Source: CAVSUR01 sp963731285
GTDB taxonomy: Bacteria > Actinomycetota > Actinomycetes > Streptosporangiales > Streptosporangiaceae
Direction of reading: 5' to 3'
NCBI GenBank assembly: GCA_963731285.1
Contig: CAVSUR010000001.1
Location: 620,001-684,000 of the forward strand
DNA: 64,000 nucleotides
A model generated the notes under the pieces. That model was not told the origin of the DNA. It worked only from the letters and a program-made list of their open reading frames with translations, and did not search any database. The position numbers and the translations under genes were made by a program. Positions 43,535-52,457 of the stretch are shown here, one piece after another (the stretch's first letter is position 1; each line of letters opens with the position of its first letter).

Positions 43535-45278
43535 TCAGAGGGCGGCCAGCTCGCGGTCAGGTCGTCGAGGCCGAGCGAGCCCTGCGACAGCGCCGCCATG
43601 TGCCAGGCCTTGAGGTCGAAGGCGCTCGCCGCGGCGCGGCCCGGGCCGCCTCGCGGCCGGCCAGCCAGGCCCGCTCGCCGAGCTTGTAGCTGATCGCCTG
43701 GCCCGGGCGCGCCGAGGTAGCGGACCAGCTCGCTGTCGAGGAACGGCCGGTCGCGGCCGCTGTGCGCGCCGAAGAAGGCGCGGGCGAGCTCCGGCGTCCA
43801 GGGCTGGCCGCGGCGCGAGCGGGGTCGAGTCGGCGGGGATCGGCAGCTGCAGGTGCATGCCGATGTCGACGACGACCCGGACGGCGCGCATCATGCTGCG
43901 CGTCCAGGTAGCCGAGCCGGGCGCCGGGCGTCGGTCAGGTAGCCGAGCTCGTCCATCAGCCGCTCGGCGTACAGCGCCCAGCCCTCCACGTTCGCGCTGA
44001 CCCCGCCGAGCGAGGTCTGGTACGGCCGACAGCTGCCGGGCGACGTAGCCCCACTGCGCCAGCTGCAGGTGGTGGCCGGGCACGCCCTCGTGGTACCAGG
44101 TGCGAGACCAGGTCCCACAGCGGGAAGCTGGTCGCGGCCCAGCGTCGGCAGCCAGGTGCGGCCGGGCCGGGAGAAGTCCTGCGACGGGCCGGGTGTAGTA
44201 CGGGCGCGGCGGCGCTGCCGGGCGGGGCGATCATCGCCTCGACGCGCGCGCACCGGCTCGGCGAGGTCGAAGTGGGTGCCGTCGAGGGCGTCCATCGCCT
44301 CGTCCATCATCGCGCTGCAGCCGCTGCCGGACTGCGTCGACGCCGTCGACGGCCGTGGCCGTGCTCGTCCAGCCAGCGCATGGCCTCCAGCGGCGGTGGC
44401 GCCGGGCAGGACCTTCTCGGCCTCGGCGCGCATCTGCTCGGCCAGGATCCGCTGGTACTCCGCCCAGCCCCAGGCGTAGGCCTCGGCCGCGGTCCGAGGT
44501 CCGGCGCCGGTCCAGCGGCGGGCGCCGAGCGCGTAGCGCTCCGCGGCCGACGGCGTCCGGGCGTGCCCTCGGCCGCGGCGGGTAGTCGCGCGGCCAGGCA
44601 GTCGCGCAGCTCGGCCGACGGCCGCCGTCGGCCGCGGCGGCGGCCGCGTCCAGCTCGGCGCGCAGCGCCGGGCGGCCCTCGGCGGCCGCCGCGAAGTCGG
44701 CGAACAAGCCGGCCCCGCCGCGGCCGGCCCACTCGCCGAGCTGGCCGGCGACGGTGCGCGACCTGGCGCGGCGCGGCGAGCAGGCCGCGCGCTCGGCGCC
44801 CTCGGCCAGCGAGTCGCGGTAGCCGCGGTAGGCCTGCGGCACCCGGGCCATCCGCCGGGCGATCGACCGCCCAGTCCTCCTCGGTGGCGGCCGGCATGAG
44901 CGAGAAGACGCCGCGGACGTGTGCACCGGGCTGAAGATGTTCGACACCGCGCGCAGGTGCTCTCCGGCGTCGTGCACGGCCAGCTCGGCGCTGCAGCCGC
45001 TCGCGCAGCAGCCGGGCGCAGCGCCGCTCGTCGCCGCCCGGCTGGCCGCCCGCCTCGGTGCCGCCGGCCTCGGCTGCTCCAGCTGGGCCAGGGTGGCGCG
45101 GGCGAGATCATCGCTGCGCCTGCTGGCCGGCCGGGGACAGGTCGGGCAGCCGGTCCTCGCCGGGCCGGAGGCCGAGGGTGGTGGCCAGCAACGGGTTGAG
45201 CTCGGCCAGGGCGGCGACGTAGGCGTCGGCGACGTCGCGCACGCGCCGCTGCCCGTCCGGGGGCGTGATGTCGGTCAT
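43535..45278 (-). pseudogene. DUF885 family (M1/M32-like zinc hydrolase fold) protein with more than ten single-base indels
   Basis: ATG 45278 reads MTDITPPDGQRRVRDVADAY, VAALAELNPLLATTLGLRPG and then drops frame. Jumping between frames, the complete DUF885 protein can be followed to the stop at 43535: EHLRAVSNIFSPVHT, QLGEWAGRGGAGLFADFAAA, EAYAWGWAEYQRILAEQMRA, MRWLDEHGH, DEAMDALDGTHFDLAEPVR, SQDFSRPGRTWLPTLGRDQL, WYHEGVPGHHLQLAQWGYVA (metal site HExxxGHH), ANVEGWALYAERLMDELGYL. Traced extra bases lie near 44026, 44099, 44121, 44185, 44201 and 44241. No stop-creating substitutions or lost motifs are seen, so either very recent decay or local sequence error. Confidence 0.85.
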
Positions 45279-45302
45279 GCCCCCAGTCTGCCGGGGCCGG
45301 GC

Positions 45303-46418
45303 TCAGCGCCGGGCGGCGAACTCCGGAACCAGCAGCTCGCCGATCTGGACCGCGTTCAGGGCCGCTCCCTTGCGCAGGTTGTCACCGCAGACGAACAGCT
45401 CCAGCGCCCGCGGGTCGTCCAGGTTCTGCCGGATCCGGCCGACCCAGGTGGGGTCGGTGCCGACCACGTCCGCCGGGGTCGGGTACTCGCCCCGCTCCGG
45501 ATCGTCGGCCACCACCACCCCCGGCGCGGCGCGCAGCACCTCCCGCGCAGCCGACCGGCTGACCTCGCGCTCGAACACCGCGTGCAGCGCCACGCAGTGG
45601 CCGGTGATCACCGGGACCCGGGCGCAGGTCGCGGACACCCGCAGCTGCGGCATGCCGAGGATCTTGCGCGTCTCGTCCCTGATCTTCAGCTCTTCCGACG
45701 ACCAGCCCGCGTCCCGCGGCGACCCGGCCCACGGGATGACGTTCAGCGCCAGCGGCGCCGGGAACGGCCCGAAGTCGCCGACCGCGCCGCGCAGGTCACC
45801 GGCCCGCTGGCCGACGGTCCGGTTGCCCGCGACCTTGCCCAGCTGGTCGTACAGCGAGTCGGTCCCGGCCTGGCCCGCCCCGGACGCGGCCTGGTAGGAC
45901 GCGGCGGTCATCTCGCGCAGCCCGAACCCCCGGTGCAGCGCGGCCATCACGACGATCAGCGACAGCGTGGTGCAGTTGGGCACCGCGATGATCCCGCGCG
46001 GGCGCTGCGCCGCAGCGTCCGGGTTGACCTCGGGCACGACCAGCGGGACGTCGGGGTCGAGCCGGAACGCGCCCGATTTGTCGATGACGACGGCTCCGCG
46101 CTGCGCGGCGACTGGAGCCCACCGGGCGCTCACCTCGTCGGGCACGTCGAACATGGCCAGGTCGACCCCGTCGAAGACCTCGGGCGCCAGTTCGGCGACC
46201 ATGACATCGTCGCCCCGGACCGGCAGCATCCGGCCCGCCGACCGGGCCGAGGCGGCCAGCCTGATCTCGCCCCACACATCCGCCCGGGCCGACACGATCG
46301 AGCGCAGCACGGTGCCCACCGCGCCGGTCGCGCCGACGATCGCCAGCACCGGGCGCCCGGCACGCCCGGCCGCCATCGCGCCGCCCGCCTGCGCGCCGCC
46401 CGCGGAGCCGCCGCTCAC
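45303..46418 (-). CDS. asd: Aspartate-semialdehyde dehydrogenase
   Basis: Product is 371 residues. NADP-binding is at about 22-35 (LAIVGATGAVGTVLRSIV). The active-site Cys is in AVPNCTTLSLIVVMAALH, and the substrate motifs SYQAASGAGQAG and CARVPVITGHCVALHAVFER (catalytic His) are all typical of Asd. It reduces aspartyl-4-phosphate to the semialdehyde, the branch point to lysine/diaminopimelate, threonine and methionine. Start ATG overlaps the aspartokinase stop by 4 bases (ATGA), so the two are coupled. The N-terminal extension of about 20 residues (MSGGSAGGAQAGG) is low-complexity, and a later start at MAAGRAGRP is possible. Confidence 0.97.
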   Translation of the reverse strand: MSGGSAGGAQAGGAMAAGRAGRPVLAIVGATGAVGTVLRSIVSARADVWGEIRLAASARSAGRMLPVRGDDVMVAELAPEVFDGVDLAMFDVPDEVSARWAPVAAQRGAVVIDKSGAFRLDPDVPLVVPEVNPDAAAQRPRGIIAVPNCTTLSLIVVMAALHRGFGLREMTAASYQAASGAGQAGTDSLYDQLGKVAGNRTVGQRAGDLRGAVGDFGPFPAPLALNVIPWAGSPRDAGWSSEELKIRDETRKILGMPQLRVSATCARVPVITGHCVALHAVFEREVSRSAAREVLRAAPGVVVADDPERGEYPTPADVVGTDPTWVGRIRQNLDDPRALELFVCGDNLRKGAALNAVQIGELLVPEFAARR

Positions 46419-47689
46419 CGGCCTGTCCCGCCGTACACCACGGCCTCGCCGGTACCCGCGCCGAGGTCGAAGGCCTGATGCGCGGCGCCCACCGCCACCG
46501 CGACGTCATTCTCGTCCACCACGACGGAGATCCGGATCTCGGAAGTGGAGATCATCTCGATGTTCACGCCCGCCTCGGCCAGCGCGCCGAAGAACGTGGC
46601 GCTGACCCCCGGGTGCGAGCGCATCCCGGCCCCGATCACCGAGACCTTGCCGATCCGGTCGTCGTAGGTGATCGAATCAAAGCCGACCTCGTCCTGCAGC
46701 GCCCGCAGCACCGTCACCGCGCGGTGGCCGTCCTCGCGCGGCAGCGTGAACGAGATGTCGGTGCGCCCGGTAGCGGCCACCGAGGTGTTCTGCACGATCA
46801 TGTCGATGTTGATCGCGGCGGCGGCGATCGCGCGGAACAGCCGCGCCGCCTCGCCGACCTTGTCAGGCACGCCGACAATGGTGATCTTGGCCTCGCTCCG
46901 GTCGTGCGCGACGCCGGAAATGATCGCCTGCTCCACCTGTGCCTGCTCCTTTCCCGCGGCACCGGTCACCCAGGTGCCGCCCCGGTTGCTGAACGACGAC
47001 CGCACGTGAATGGGGATCTTGTACCGTCGCGCGTACTCCACGCAGCGCAGCATCAGCACCTTGGCGCCGCAGGCGGCCATCTCCAGCATCTCCTCGTACG
47101 AGATGCGCGGGATGCGCCGGGCGGTTGGCACAATGCGCGGGTCGGCGGTGAACACGCCGTCCACGTCGGTGTAGATCTCGCACGTGTCAGCCCCGAGCGC
47201 CGCGGCGAGGGCCACGGCCGTGGTGTCCGACCCGCCGCGGCCGAGGGTGGTGATGTCCTTGCTGGTCTGCGATACGCCCTGGAAGCCGGCCACGATCGGG
47301 ATCGCCCCGTCGGCCAGCGCGTCGGCGATCCGGCCGGGCGTGACGTCGATTATGCGGGCCTTGCCGTGCGAGGAGTCGGTGATCACGCCCGCCTGCGAGC
47401 CGGTGAACGACCTCGCCTGCAGGCCGAGGTTGGCGATAGCCATCGCCAGCAGGGCCATCGAGATCCGCTCCCCTGCGGTGAGCAGCATGTCCAGCTCGCG
47501 GCCGGGCGGCAGCGGGCTGACCTGGTTGGCCAGGTCCGTCAGCTCGTCGGTGGTGTCGCCCATGGCGGAGACCACCACCGCCACCGAATCGCCAGTCTTG
47601 CGCGCGGCCGCGATGCGCTGAGCGACGCGCTTGATGCCGTCGGCGTCGGCTACTGAGGATCCGCCGTATTTCTGGACGATAAGAGCCAC
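46415..47689 (-). CDS. lysC: Aspartokinase
   Basis: GTG 47689 gives VALIVQKYGGSSVADADGIK, the exact conserved start of aspartokinases; GGAG lies 9 bases upstream, and the longer frame has no homology. Product is 424 residues. The kinase domain (KYGGSS, GFQGV, TTLGRGGSDTTAVALAAALG, CEIYTDVDGVFTADPRIV) is followed by two ACT domains (ITIVGVPDKVGEAARLFRAI and VSVIGAGMRSHPGVSATFFG), which in actinomycetes confer concerted lysine plus threonine inhibition. It phosphorylates aspartate. It is co-translated with asd, and downstream of recR/DUF5063 in the same direction, with a 128-base gap. Confidence 0.97.
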   Translation of the reverse strand: MALIVQKYGGSSVADADGIKRVAQRIAAARKTGDSVAVVVSAMGDTTDELTDLANQVSPLPPGRELDMLLTAGERISMALLAMAIANLGLQARSFTGSQAGVITDSSHGKARIIDVTPGRIADALADGAIPIVAGFQGVSQTSKDITTLGRGGSDTTAVALAAALGADTCEIYTDVDGVFTADPRIVPTARRIPRISYEEMLEMAACGAKVLMLRCVEYARRYKIPIHVRSSFSNRGGTWVTGAAGKEQAQVEQAIISGVAHDRSEAKITIVGVPDKVGEAARLFRAIAAAAINIDMIVQNTSVAATGRTDISFTLPREDGHRAVTVLRALQDEVGFDSITYDDRIGKVSVIGAGMRSHPGVSATFFGALAEAGVNIEMISTSEIRISVVVDENDVAVAVGAAHQAFDLGAGTGEAVVYGGTGR

Positions 47690-47817
47690 AGCGGACCGCT
47701 CCTGTAACGCTGGCGTGCGTGCAGACGCCCCCGAGTGTACCGACCGGCGGGGGGCCCCCGGCCCCGCGAAAGAGCCGTCTGCGAAGGTGCGCGGTGCCCG
47801 AGCGGGCAGCACTGCCG

Positions 47818-48378
47818 TCAGCTGGCCGCGGGATCCTCGGCCACATCCAGGCGGGCGTGCGCGACGACGGAGTTGAGCGCGCGCAGCGCGGCGCCCCCGT
47901 GGGTGCCCCAGTGGTTGACGCAGGAGTACTGCCACCACCACAGCGCCTCAGCGGCCCGGCCGGCCTCGTAGTGCTTGAGCCCGTGAATGAGGTCGGCGGC
48001 GATGGCGGACAGGTCGTCGGAGAGCCGGAACGGGCTCGCCTCGGTGTCGGTATAGGGATCGAACAGCTCGGCGTACTCGTCGCAGGTCGCCAGCCGCTCG
48101 GCCAGGCCGGTCCGCAGCGCGTCCAGGTCGGGATCGTCCCCGACATCGGGCTCGGTGTTGGTCGTGGGGATCACGTCCGCGCTGGCGCCGAGCTGGGCTC
48201 CGGCCAGCATCACCTGGGCCACCTCCAGTAGCAGCAGCGACACCATCGCCTCGCCGGCCTCGCCGCGGGCCAGCGCGCTGAGGCCGTCCAGGTAATCGCG
48301 TGCCTGCCGGGCGATCCTGTCGGCCAGCGGCCGCCACTGTCCGGTCTGGCCGCGGGTTCCGGCCTCGGCATTAGACAT
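47818..48378 (-). CDS. DUF5063 domain protein
   Basis: Product is 186 residues. A helical N-terminal half (LADRIARQARDYLDGLSALA, MVSLLLLEVAQVMLAGAQLG) is followed by the family core: DALRTGLAERLATCDEYAEL, FDPYTDTEASPFRLSDDLSA and GRAAEALWWWQYSCVNHWGT. This protein is found beside recR in many actinomycetes; its function is unknown. It overlaps the recR stop by 8 bases, so it is probably co-translated with recR. Confidence 0.9.
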   Translation of the reverse strand: MSNAEAGTRGQTGQWRPLADRIARQARDYLDGLSALARGEAGEAMVSLLLLEVAQVMLAGAQLGASADVIPTTNTEPDVGDDPDLDALRTGLAERLATCDEYAELFDPYTDTEASPFRLSDDLSAIAADLIHGLKHYEAGRAAEALWWWQYSCVNHWGTHGGAALRALNSVVAHARLDVAEDPAAS

Positions 48379-48970
48379 CCAGCAGCCTCCGTCCTTCGAA
48401 TGCCCGCCCGAGCGTCACTTCGTCGGCGTACTCGAGCTCGCCGCCCACCGGCAGGCCGCTGGCCGGCCGGGTCACCCGCAGGCCGAGCGGCTTGATCAGC
48501 CGGGCCAGGTAGGTAGCGGTCGCCTCGCCCTCGAGGTTGGGGTCGGTGGCCAGGATCAGCTCGGTCACGGTGCCGTCAGCGAGCCGGGTCATCAGCTCCT
48601 TGATCCGCAGCTCGTCCGGGCCGATCCCGTCGATCGGGCTGATCGCGCCGCCCAGGACATGGTAACGACCGCGGAACTCGCGGATCTTCTCGATCGCGGC
48701 GATGTCCTTGGGCTCCTCGACCACGCACAAGACCGACGGATCGCGGCGCGGGTCCCGGCAGATCCGGCACTCGTCTTCCTCGGCGACGTTCCCGCACGTG
48801 CGGCAGAACTTGACCCGCTCCATCACCTCGGTGAGCGCGGCGGCAAGCCTGCTCACATCCGCCGGGTCGGCGGCCAGCAGGTGGAAGGCGATGCGCTGGG
48901 CACCCTTGGGCCCTACGCCTGGCAGCAGGCCCAGCTCGTCGATGAGGTTCTGGATGACTCCCTCGTACAC
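48371..48970 (-). CDS. recR: Recombination mediator RecR
   Basis: GTG 48970 (VYEGVIQNLIDELGLLPG) is the start that fits the family; the frame is open upstream through ybaB. Product is 199 residues. The HhH is LGLLPGVGPKGAQRIAFHLL. The zinc finger has four cysteines (FCRTCGNVAEEDECRICRDP). The Toprim domain is at about 80-175 (VLCVVEEPKDIAAIEKIREF, LILATDPNLEGEATATYLAR). RecR acts with RecF and RecO in loading RecA at gaps. One base separates it from the ybaB stop. Confidence 0.97.
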   Translation of the reverse strand: MYEGVIQNLIDELGLLPGVGPKGAQRIAFHLLAADPADVSRLAAALTEVMERVKFCRTCGNVAEEDECRICRDPRRDPSVLCVVEEPKDIAAIEKIREFRGRYHVLGGAISPIDGIGPDELRIKELMTRLADGTVTELILATDPNLEGEATATYLARLIKPLGLRVTRPASGLPVGGELEYADEVTLGRAFEGRRLLDV

Positions 48971-48971
48971 C

Positions 48972-49490
48972 TCAGGTCCCGCCCGCGGGGCCGGAGGTCC
49001 CGCCCGGATGGCCGTGCTGGTCGCCGGGGTCCTCGGCGCCGGGGTCCTCGGCGCCGTAATCCTCGTCATCGTAGTTCTCGTCGCCGACCGGGCCGCCGAA
49101 CAGGCCCGGCAGCCCCGGCATGCCCGGGATTCCCGGCAGCCCGGGGGCGCCCGGCGCGGCAGGCCCGGGCCCGAACCCGGCGGCCAGCGGGCCCATCATC
49201 TCCTGCTGCAGCTGCTCGGCGGCGGTATAGGCGTCCCGGCAGGCGGCGAGCACCAGGTCGGCGATCGTCTGGGCCGACTCCTGGACGTCGGCGGGGTCAA
49301 TGGCCGCGGCGGCGATTCTCAGGTCCACCAGCTCGCCCTGCCCGTTGACTACGGCGGTCACCAGTCCGCCGCCGGCGGTTCCCTCGACGGTGGCCTCCGC
49401 CAGCTCCTGCTGAGCGGACATGAGCTGATTCTGCATCTGGGCTGCCGCCGCGAAGAGCTGCTGCATGTCCAGCTGGCCGCCAGGGTCCAC
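48972..49490 (-). CDS. ybaB: YbaB/EbfC nucleoid-associated protein with Gly/Pro-rich acidic tail
   Basis: GTG 49490 has GAGGGATCAGC upstream. Product is 172 residues. The YbaB core (residues 1-105) shows MQQLFAAAAQMQNQLMSAQQ, VTAVVNGQGELVDLRIAAAA and CRDAYTAAEQLQQEMMGPLA. The remaining about 65 residues are a Gly/Pro-rich stretch (GAPGLPGIPGMPGLPGLFGG) and an acidic tail with repeated EDPG, longer than the usual short tail. YbaB binds DNA as a dimer. Position between dnaX and recR is conserved across bacteria. Confidence 0.95.
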   Translation of the reverse strand: MDPGGQLDMQQLFAAAAQMQNQLMSAQQELAEATVEGTAGGGLVTAVVNGQGELVDLRIAAAAIDPADVQESAQTIADLVLAACRDAYTAAEQLQQEMMGPLAAGFGPGPAAPGAPGLPGIPGMPGLPGLFGGPVGDENYDDEDYGAEDPGAEDPGDQHGHPGGTSGPAGGT

Positions 49491-49578
49491 GCTGATCCCT
49501 CACTTTGTCGGTTCGCCGTCGGCGTCGAGGTCAGTGCACCTCGGAGTCGAGCTTATGGCCTGACGGCGGCAGCGGCAT

Positions 49579-49603
49579 CCGCGCGCGCCCGTGGCGCGCG
49601 CGG
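49579..49603 (-). terminator. Strong hairpin downstream of dnaX
   Basis: Perfect 11-bp stem (CCGCGCGCGCC / GGCGCGCGCGG) with loop CGT, 42 bases after the dnaX -1-frame stop and about 90 bases before the ybaB start. No T-tract. It may terminate or attenuate dnaX transcription. Confidence 0.55.
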
Positions 49604-49644
49604 GGCCGGCCGGCTGCCGCGCCTGGTCTGCCCGTGCCGGGCGG

Positions 49645-52008
49645 TTAGGGGCCGCCGAGCTCCTCGATCATCCGGCCGCCCAGCTCGCGCTCGACCAGGT
49701 CGGTCCCCGACAGCGGGGCAGGGCCGCCAGCCTCGAGCTCGTCGGGCTGCACATCCCAGGCTCCGGCCGGGCCGGCGGCCTGAACGAGCGGCCGCGGCGC
49801 GGACGGGCGGGCGGCGGCCCGGGCCGCCGCCCGCCCCGGGGACTCCCGCGTGGCCGGGCCGCCGCCTGTCCGCGCCCCGCTCGCTGCCCGGCCTGGTGCC
49901 CCGCCGCCGGCGGCCGCCGGTCCGGCCGACAAGGCCGGACCGGGGTCGTCCCGGCCGGGATCCGGCTGGCCAGCCCGTGGCTGGGCCGGGGGGCGGACCG
50001 CCTGGGGCGGGGCCGTCCGGGGCGGAGCCGGGCGCTGGTCTGCGCCGCTGGCGGCGCCGGATCCGCCGCTGCCCGGTCCGCTCCTGGCCGGGCCGGGACC
50101 GGCGCCCCCCGGGCCGGGTATACCAGGGCCGGCCCCCCCGGGCCGGATCCGCCCGGCTGGTCATGACCGGAGGGCGCGGGGTGGCGCGGACCGGTGCCTG
50201 CCTGCCCGGGCGGGGCCCCGAAGATCGCCTTGATCTGCGGGGTGATGCCGAACATGGCCTGGAGCACGCCGGCCAGGTCGCGGTCATAGCCGCTCGCCGC
50301 GAACCCCCTGGCCTCGCCCGCCTGGCCGAAGTTCAGCGTCAGGACATTCTCGGCCAGACCGCCGATGGTCGCGTTGCTGAGCAGGATCCAGGCCACCTTG
50401 CGCTGCTGGCGCACGGCGGCCAGCACGTCAGCCCAGCGGTTCCGGATCGTCTCGGCGCTGACGATGGCGCTTCCGCCGCCGGCCGGCGCCGGCGTCCCGG
50501 TGCCCGGGACCTGGCTCCCGGCGGCTGCTGCAGGGGTTCCGGCCGCCGCTGTCTCAACGCGGCCTGTGGCGGGCTCGCGGCGTGCGGAAGGGGCGCGGCC
50601 CGGCGCGGGCGGGTTGCCGGCCGGCCGCTCGGCGGGCCGGGGCAGCGAAGTGGGCGGCGCCGTCTGCGGGGGCGCCCCGGACGGCGCGGTCACAGGATCG
50701 GCGCCGCGGCCAGCGCTGGGTCCGGGCTCCGCGGCACCCGCCGTCCCGGCCGCGGCGGGAGCCGGGCCCCCGGCCTCCAGCCGGTGCTCCAGCCGCTCCA
50801 GCCGCGCCAGCAGGTCCCGCTCCCTGCTGCCGGGAGCGGGCAGCAGCACCTGCGCGCACATGAGCTCCAGCTGGAGCCGCGGTGAGGTCGCGCCGCGCAT
50901 CTCCACCAGCCCGGCACTGATCGTCTCGGCCGCGCTGACCAGCTGCTGCTGCCCCATGGCGGCGGCCTGCTCGCTCATCCGCGCCAGCCGGTCCGGCGGG
51001 GCGTCCAGCAGCCCCGACGCCGCCGCATCCGGCACCGCGGCGAATACGATCAGGTCCCGCAGCCGGTCCAGCAGGTCGGCAGCGAACCGGCGGGGATCAT
51101 GACCGCCCTCGACCACCCGGTCGATGGCCTGGAACACCGCGGCGCCGTCGGCGGCCGCGAACGCGCTGGTCACCTCGTCCAGCAGGCTGTCGTCGGTGTA
51201 GCCGAGCAGCGCGACGGCCCGGTCGTAGCGCAGCCCGGAGTCGTCCGACCCGGCGATCAGCTGGTCCAGCACCGACAGCGAGTCGCGCACCGAGCCGGCC
51301 CCGGCCCGGATCACCACCGGCAGCACGGCGGGCTCGTAGCTGATCTTCTCGCGGGCGAGAATCTCCTCCAGCAGCTCTCGCAGTACGGCCGGCGGGACCA
51401 GCCGGAACGGATAATGGTGGGTGCGGGACCGGATGGTGGAGATCACCTTTTCCGGCTCGGTCGTGGCGAAGACGAACTTCAGGTGCGGCGGCGGCTCCTC
51501 GACCAGCTTGAGCAGGGCGTTGAAGCCCTCCCTGGTCACCATGTGGGCCTCGTCAATGATGTAGATCTTGAACCGGCCAGACACCGGGGCGTAGAACGCC
51601 CGCTCCCGCAGGTCCCGCGCGTCGTCCACGCCGCCGTGCGAGGCGGCATCGATCTCGATGACGTCGATGCTGCCCGGCCCAGCGGGCGCCAGGGCCACGC
51701 ACGAGGCGCAGACGCCGCATGGGTCCGGGGTCGGCCCCTGCTCGCAGTTCAGCGACCGGGCCAGGATTCTGGCGCTTGAGGTCTTGCCGCAGCCGCGCGG
51801 CCCGCTGAACAGGTAAGCGTGGTTGACCCGACCGCTGCGCAGCGCCTGGCGCAGCGGCTCGGTCACGTGCTCCTGTCCCCTGACCTCGGCGAAGGTGGCC
51901 GGCCGGTATCTGCGGTACAGCGCGAGCGGCGCCGCCGCGCCGCCGGCGTCCGTGGGCTCTGCTGGGGGCCCGGGAAGCGGGCCGGGGCTGGGGACGTCGC
52001 CTGCCATG
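49645..52008 (-). CDS. dnaX: DNA polymerase III subunit gamma/tau, needing a -1 frame change
   Basis: ATG 52008 (MAGDVPSPGPLPGPP) has GGATGAGG upstream; the longer frame runs into the SRP RNA gene. The AAA+ domain is complete: Walker A SGPRGCGKTSSARILA, zinc cysteines in CEQGPTPDPCGVCASC, Walker B YIIDEAHMV, SRC-equivalent SRTHHYPFRL. Domain III and a Pro/Ala-rich linker follow. In the zero frame the C-terminus from about 50133 is meaningless and stops at 49668. After a -1 shift at the G7 run the frame stays open and ends with the conserved LSGTDLVERELGGRMIEELG at 49645. The clamp loader is essential, so the -1 product is probably the real tau; see the G7 entry. Confidence 0.93.
50133..50139 (-). 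other. G7 slippery heptamer (G GGG GGG) in dnaX
   Basis: Minus-strand codons read CCG GGG GGG CCG, so the seven Gs are exactly in the X XXX XXX phase in which P- and A-site tRNAs can both re-pair one base back. The -1 frame is then open for 163 codons to the conserved C-terminus. Alternatives are transcriptional slippage, or a missing G in the assembly. Confidence 0.6.
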
Positions 52009-52034
52009 ACCTCATCCTGCCAGGACACAACGGG

Positions 52035-52044
52035 CCCCTCGCAC
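52035..52044. repeat. Second copy of the SRP RNA 3' stem strand, in the dnaX leader
   Basis: The minus-strand decamer GTGCGAGGGG, which closes the SRP RNA at 52071-52080, occurs again here, 26 bases before the dnaX start. It could pair with the same 5' strand (52145-52154), giving an alternative and longer hairpin. Confidence 0.7.
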
Positions 52045-52068
52045 AGAAATACTTCCCTGGCGCAGGAA

Positions 52069-52157
52069 GACCCCTCGCACACCCGTCAGAGCCCGCGTAC
52101 CCTTGCTGCCTTCCGGCCCTGGGGGGGTTAGCGAGATAAACGCCGTGCGAGGGGCTG
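52069..52157 (-). ncRNA. ffs: Signal recognition particle RNA, small bacterial type (4.5S)
   Basis: The minus strand carries the invariant apical domain GGGCCGGAAGGCAGCAAGGG (tetraloop GGAA with the asymmetric loop AGCA), the binding site of Ffh. Outer strands CCCCTCGCAC (52154-52145) and GTGCGAGGGG (52080-52071) pair perfectly. Length is about 89 bases. It lies just upstream of dnaX on the same strand, the usual actinobacterial position. Ends estimated from the stem. Confidence 0.9.
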
Positions 52158-52294
52158 GGCTCAGTCTAGCCATCCGCCTGACCCGCGAGACCCGGACTCT
52201 GCCCGGCCCGGCGGCAGGTAAGCGGCGGGGCAATCCCGCCGTGGCGGGCCGGTCCGAGTCGGCCCGCCCGCGGTATGTAGGTAGGCTGTCCGGC

Positions 52295-52382
52295 GGAGGA
52301 TTCGCCTAGTGGCCTAGGGCGCACGCTTGGAAAGCGTGTTGGGGGCAACCCCTCAGGAGTTCGAATCTCCTATCCTCCGCCA
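52295..52382 (+). tRNA. tRNA-Ser (anticodon GGA)
   Basis: Acceptor strands GGAGGAT and ATCCTCC pair. The anticodon stem CACGC/GCGTG encloses the loop TTGGAAA, with GGA in position 34-36. There is a long variable arm (TTGGGGGCAACCCCTC) as required for class II tRNA-Ser, the T arm GGAGTTCGAATCTCC, and an encoded CCA at the 3' end. Its 3' half is a common integration target, and an integrase gene reads towards it 75 bases downstream. Confidence 0.95.
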
Positions 52383-52457
52383 AGCTGAGCTGCGACAACT
52401 CGCCTGCTGCCCGGATCGGCTTGATCGTCAGACCGACCAGTGGGCTCAAATTTGGGC

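Noticed and set aside
47690..47941. A longer aspartokinase starting at 47941
   Set aside because: The extra residues are low-complexity and lack homology. The family N-terminus begins exactly at the GTG at 47689.
50104..50110. The C6 run in dnaX as the frameshift site
   Set aside because: It lies past the G7 run in the direction of translation. The G7 run is longer, is in the exact slippery phase, and the -1 frame already reads well between the two.
52009..52082. A longer DnaX starting at 52082
   Set aside because: It would overlap the SRP RNA stem and adds no family sequence. ATG 52008 has its own ribosome binding site.
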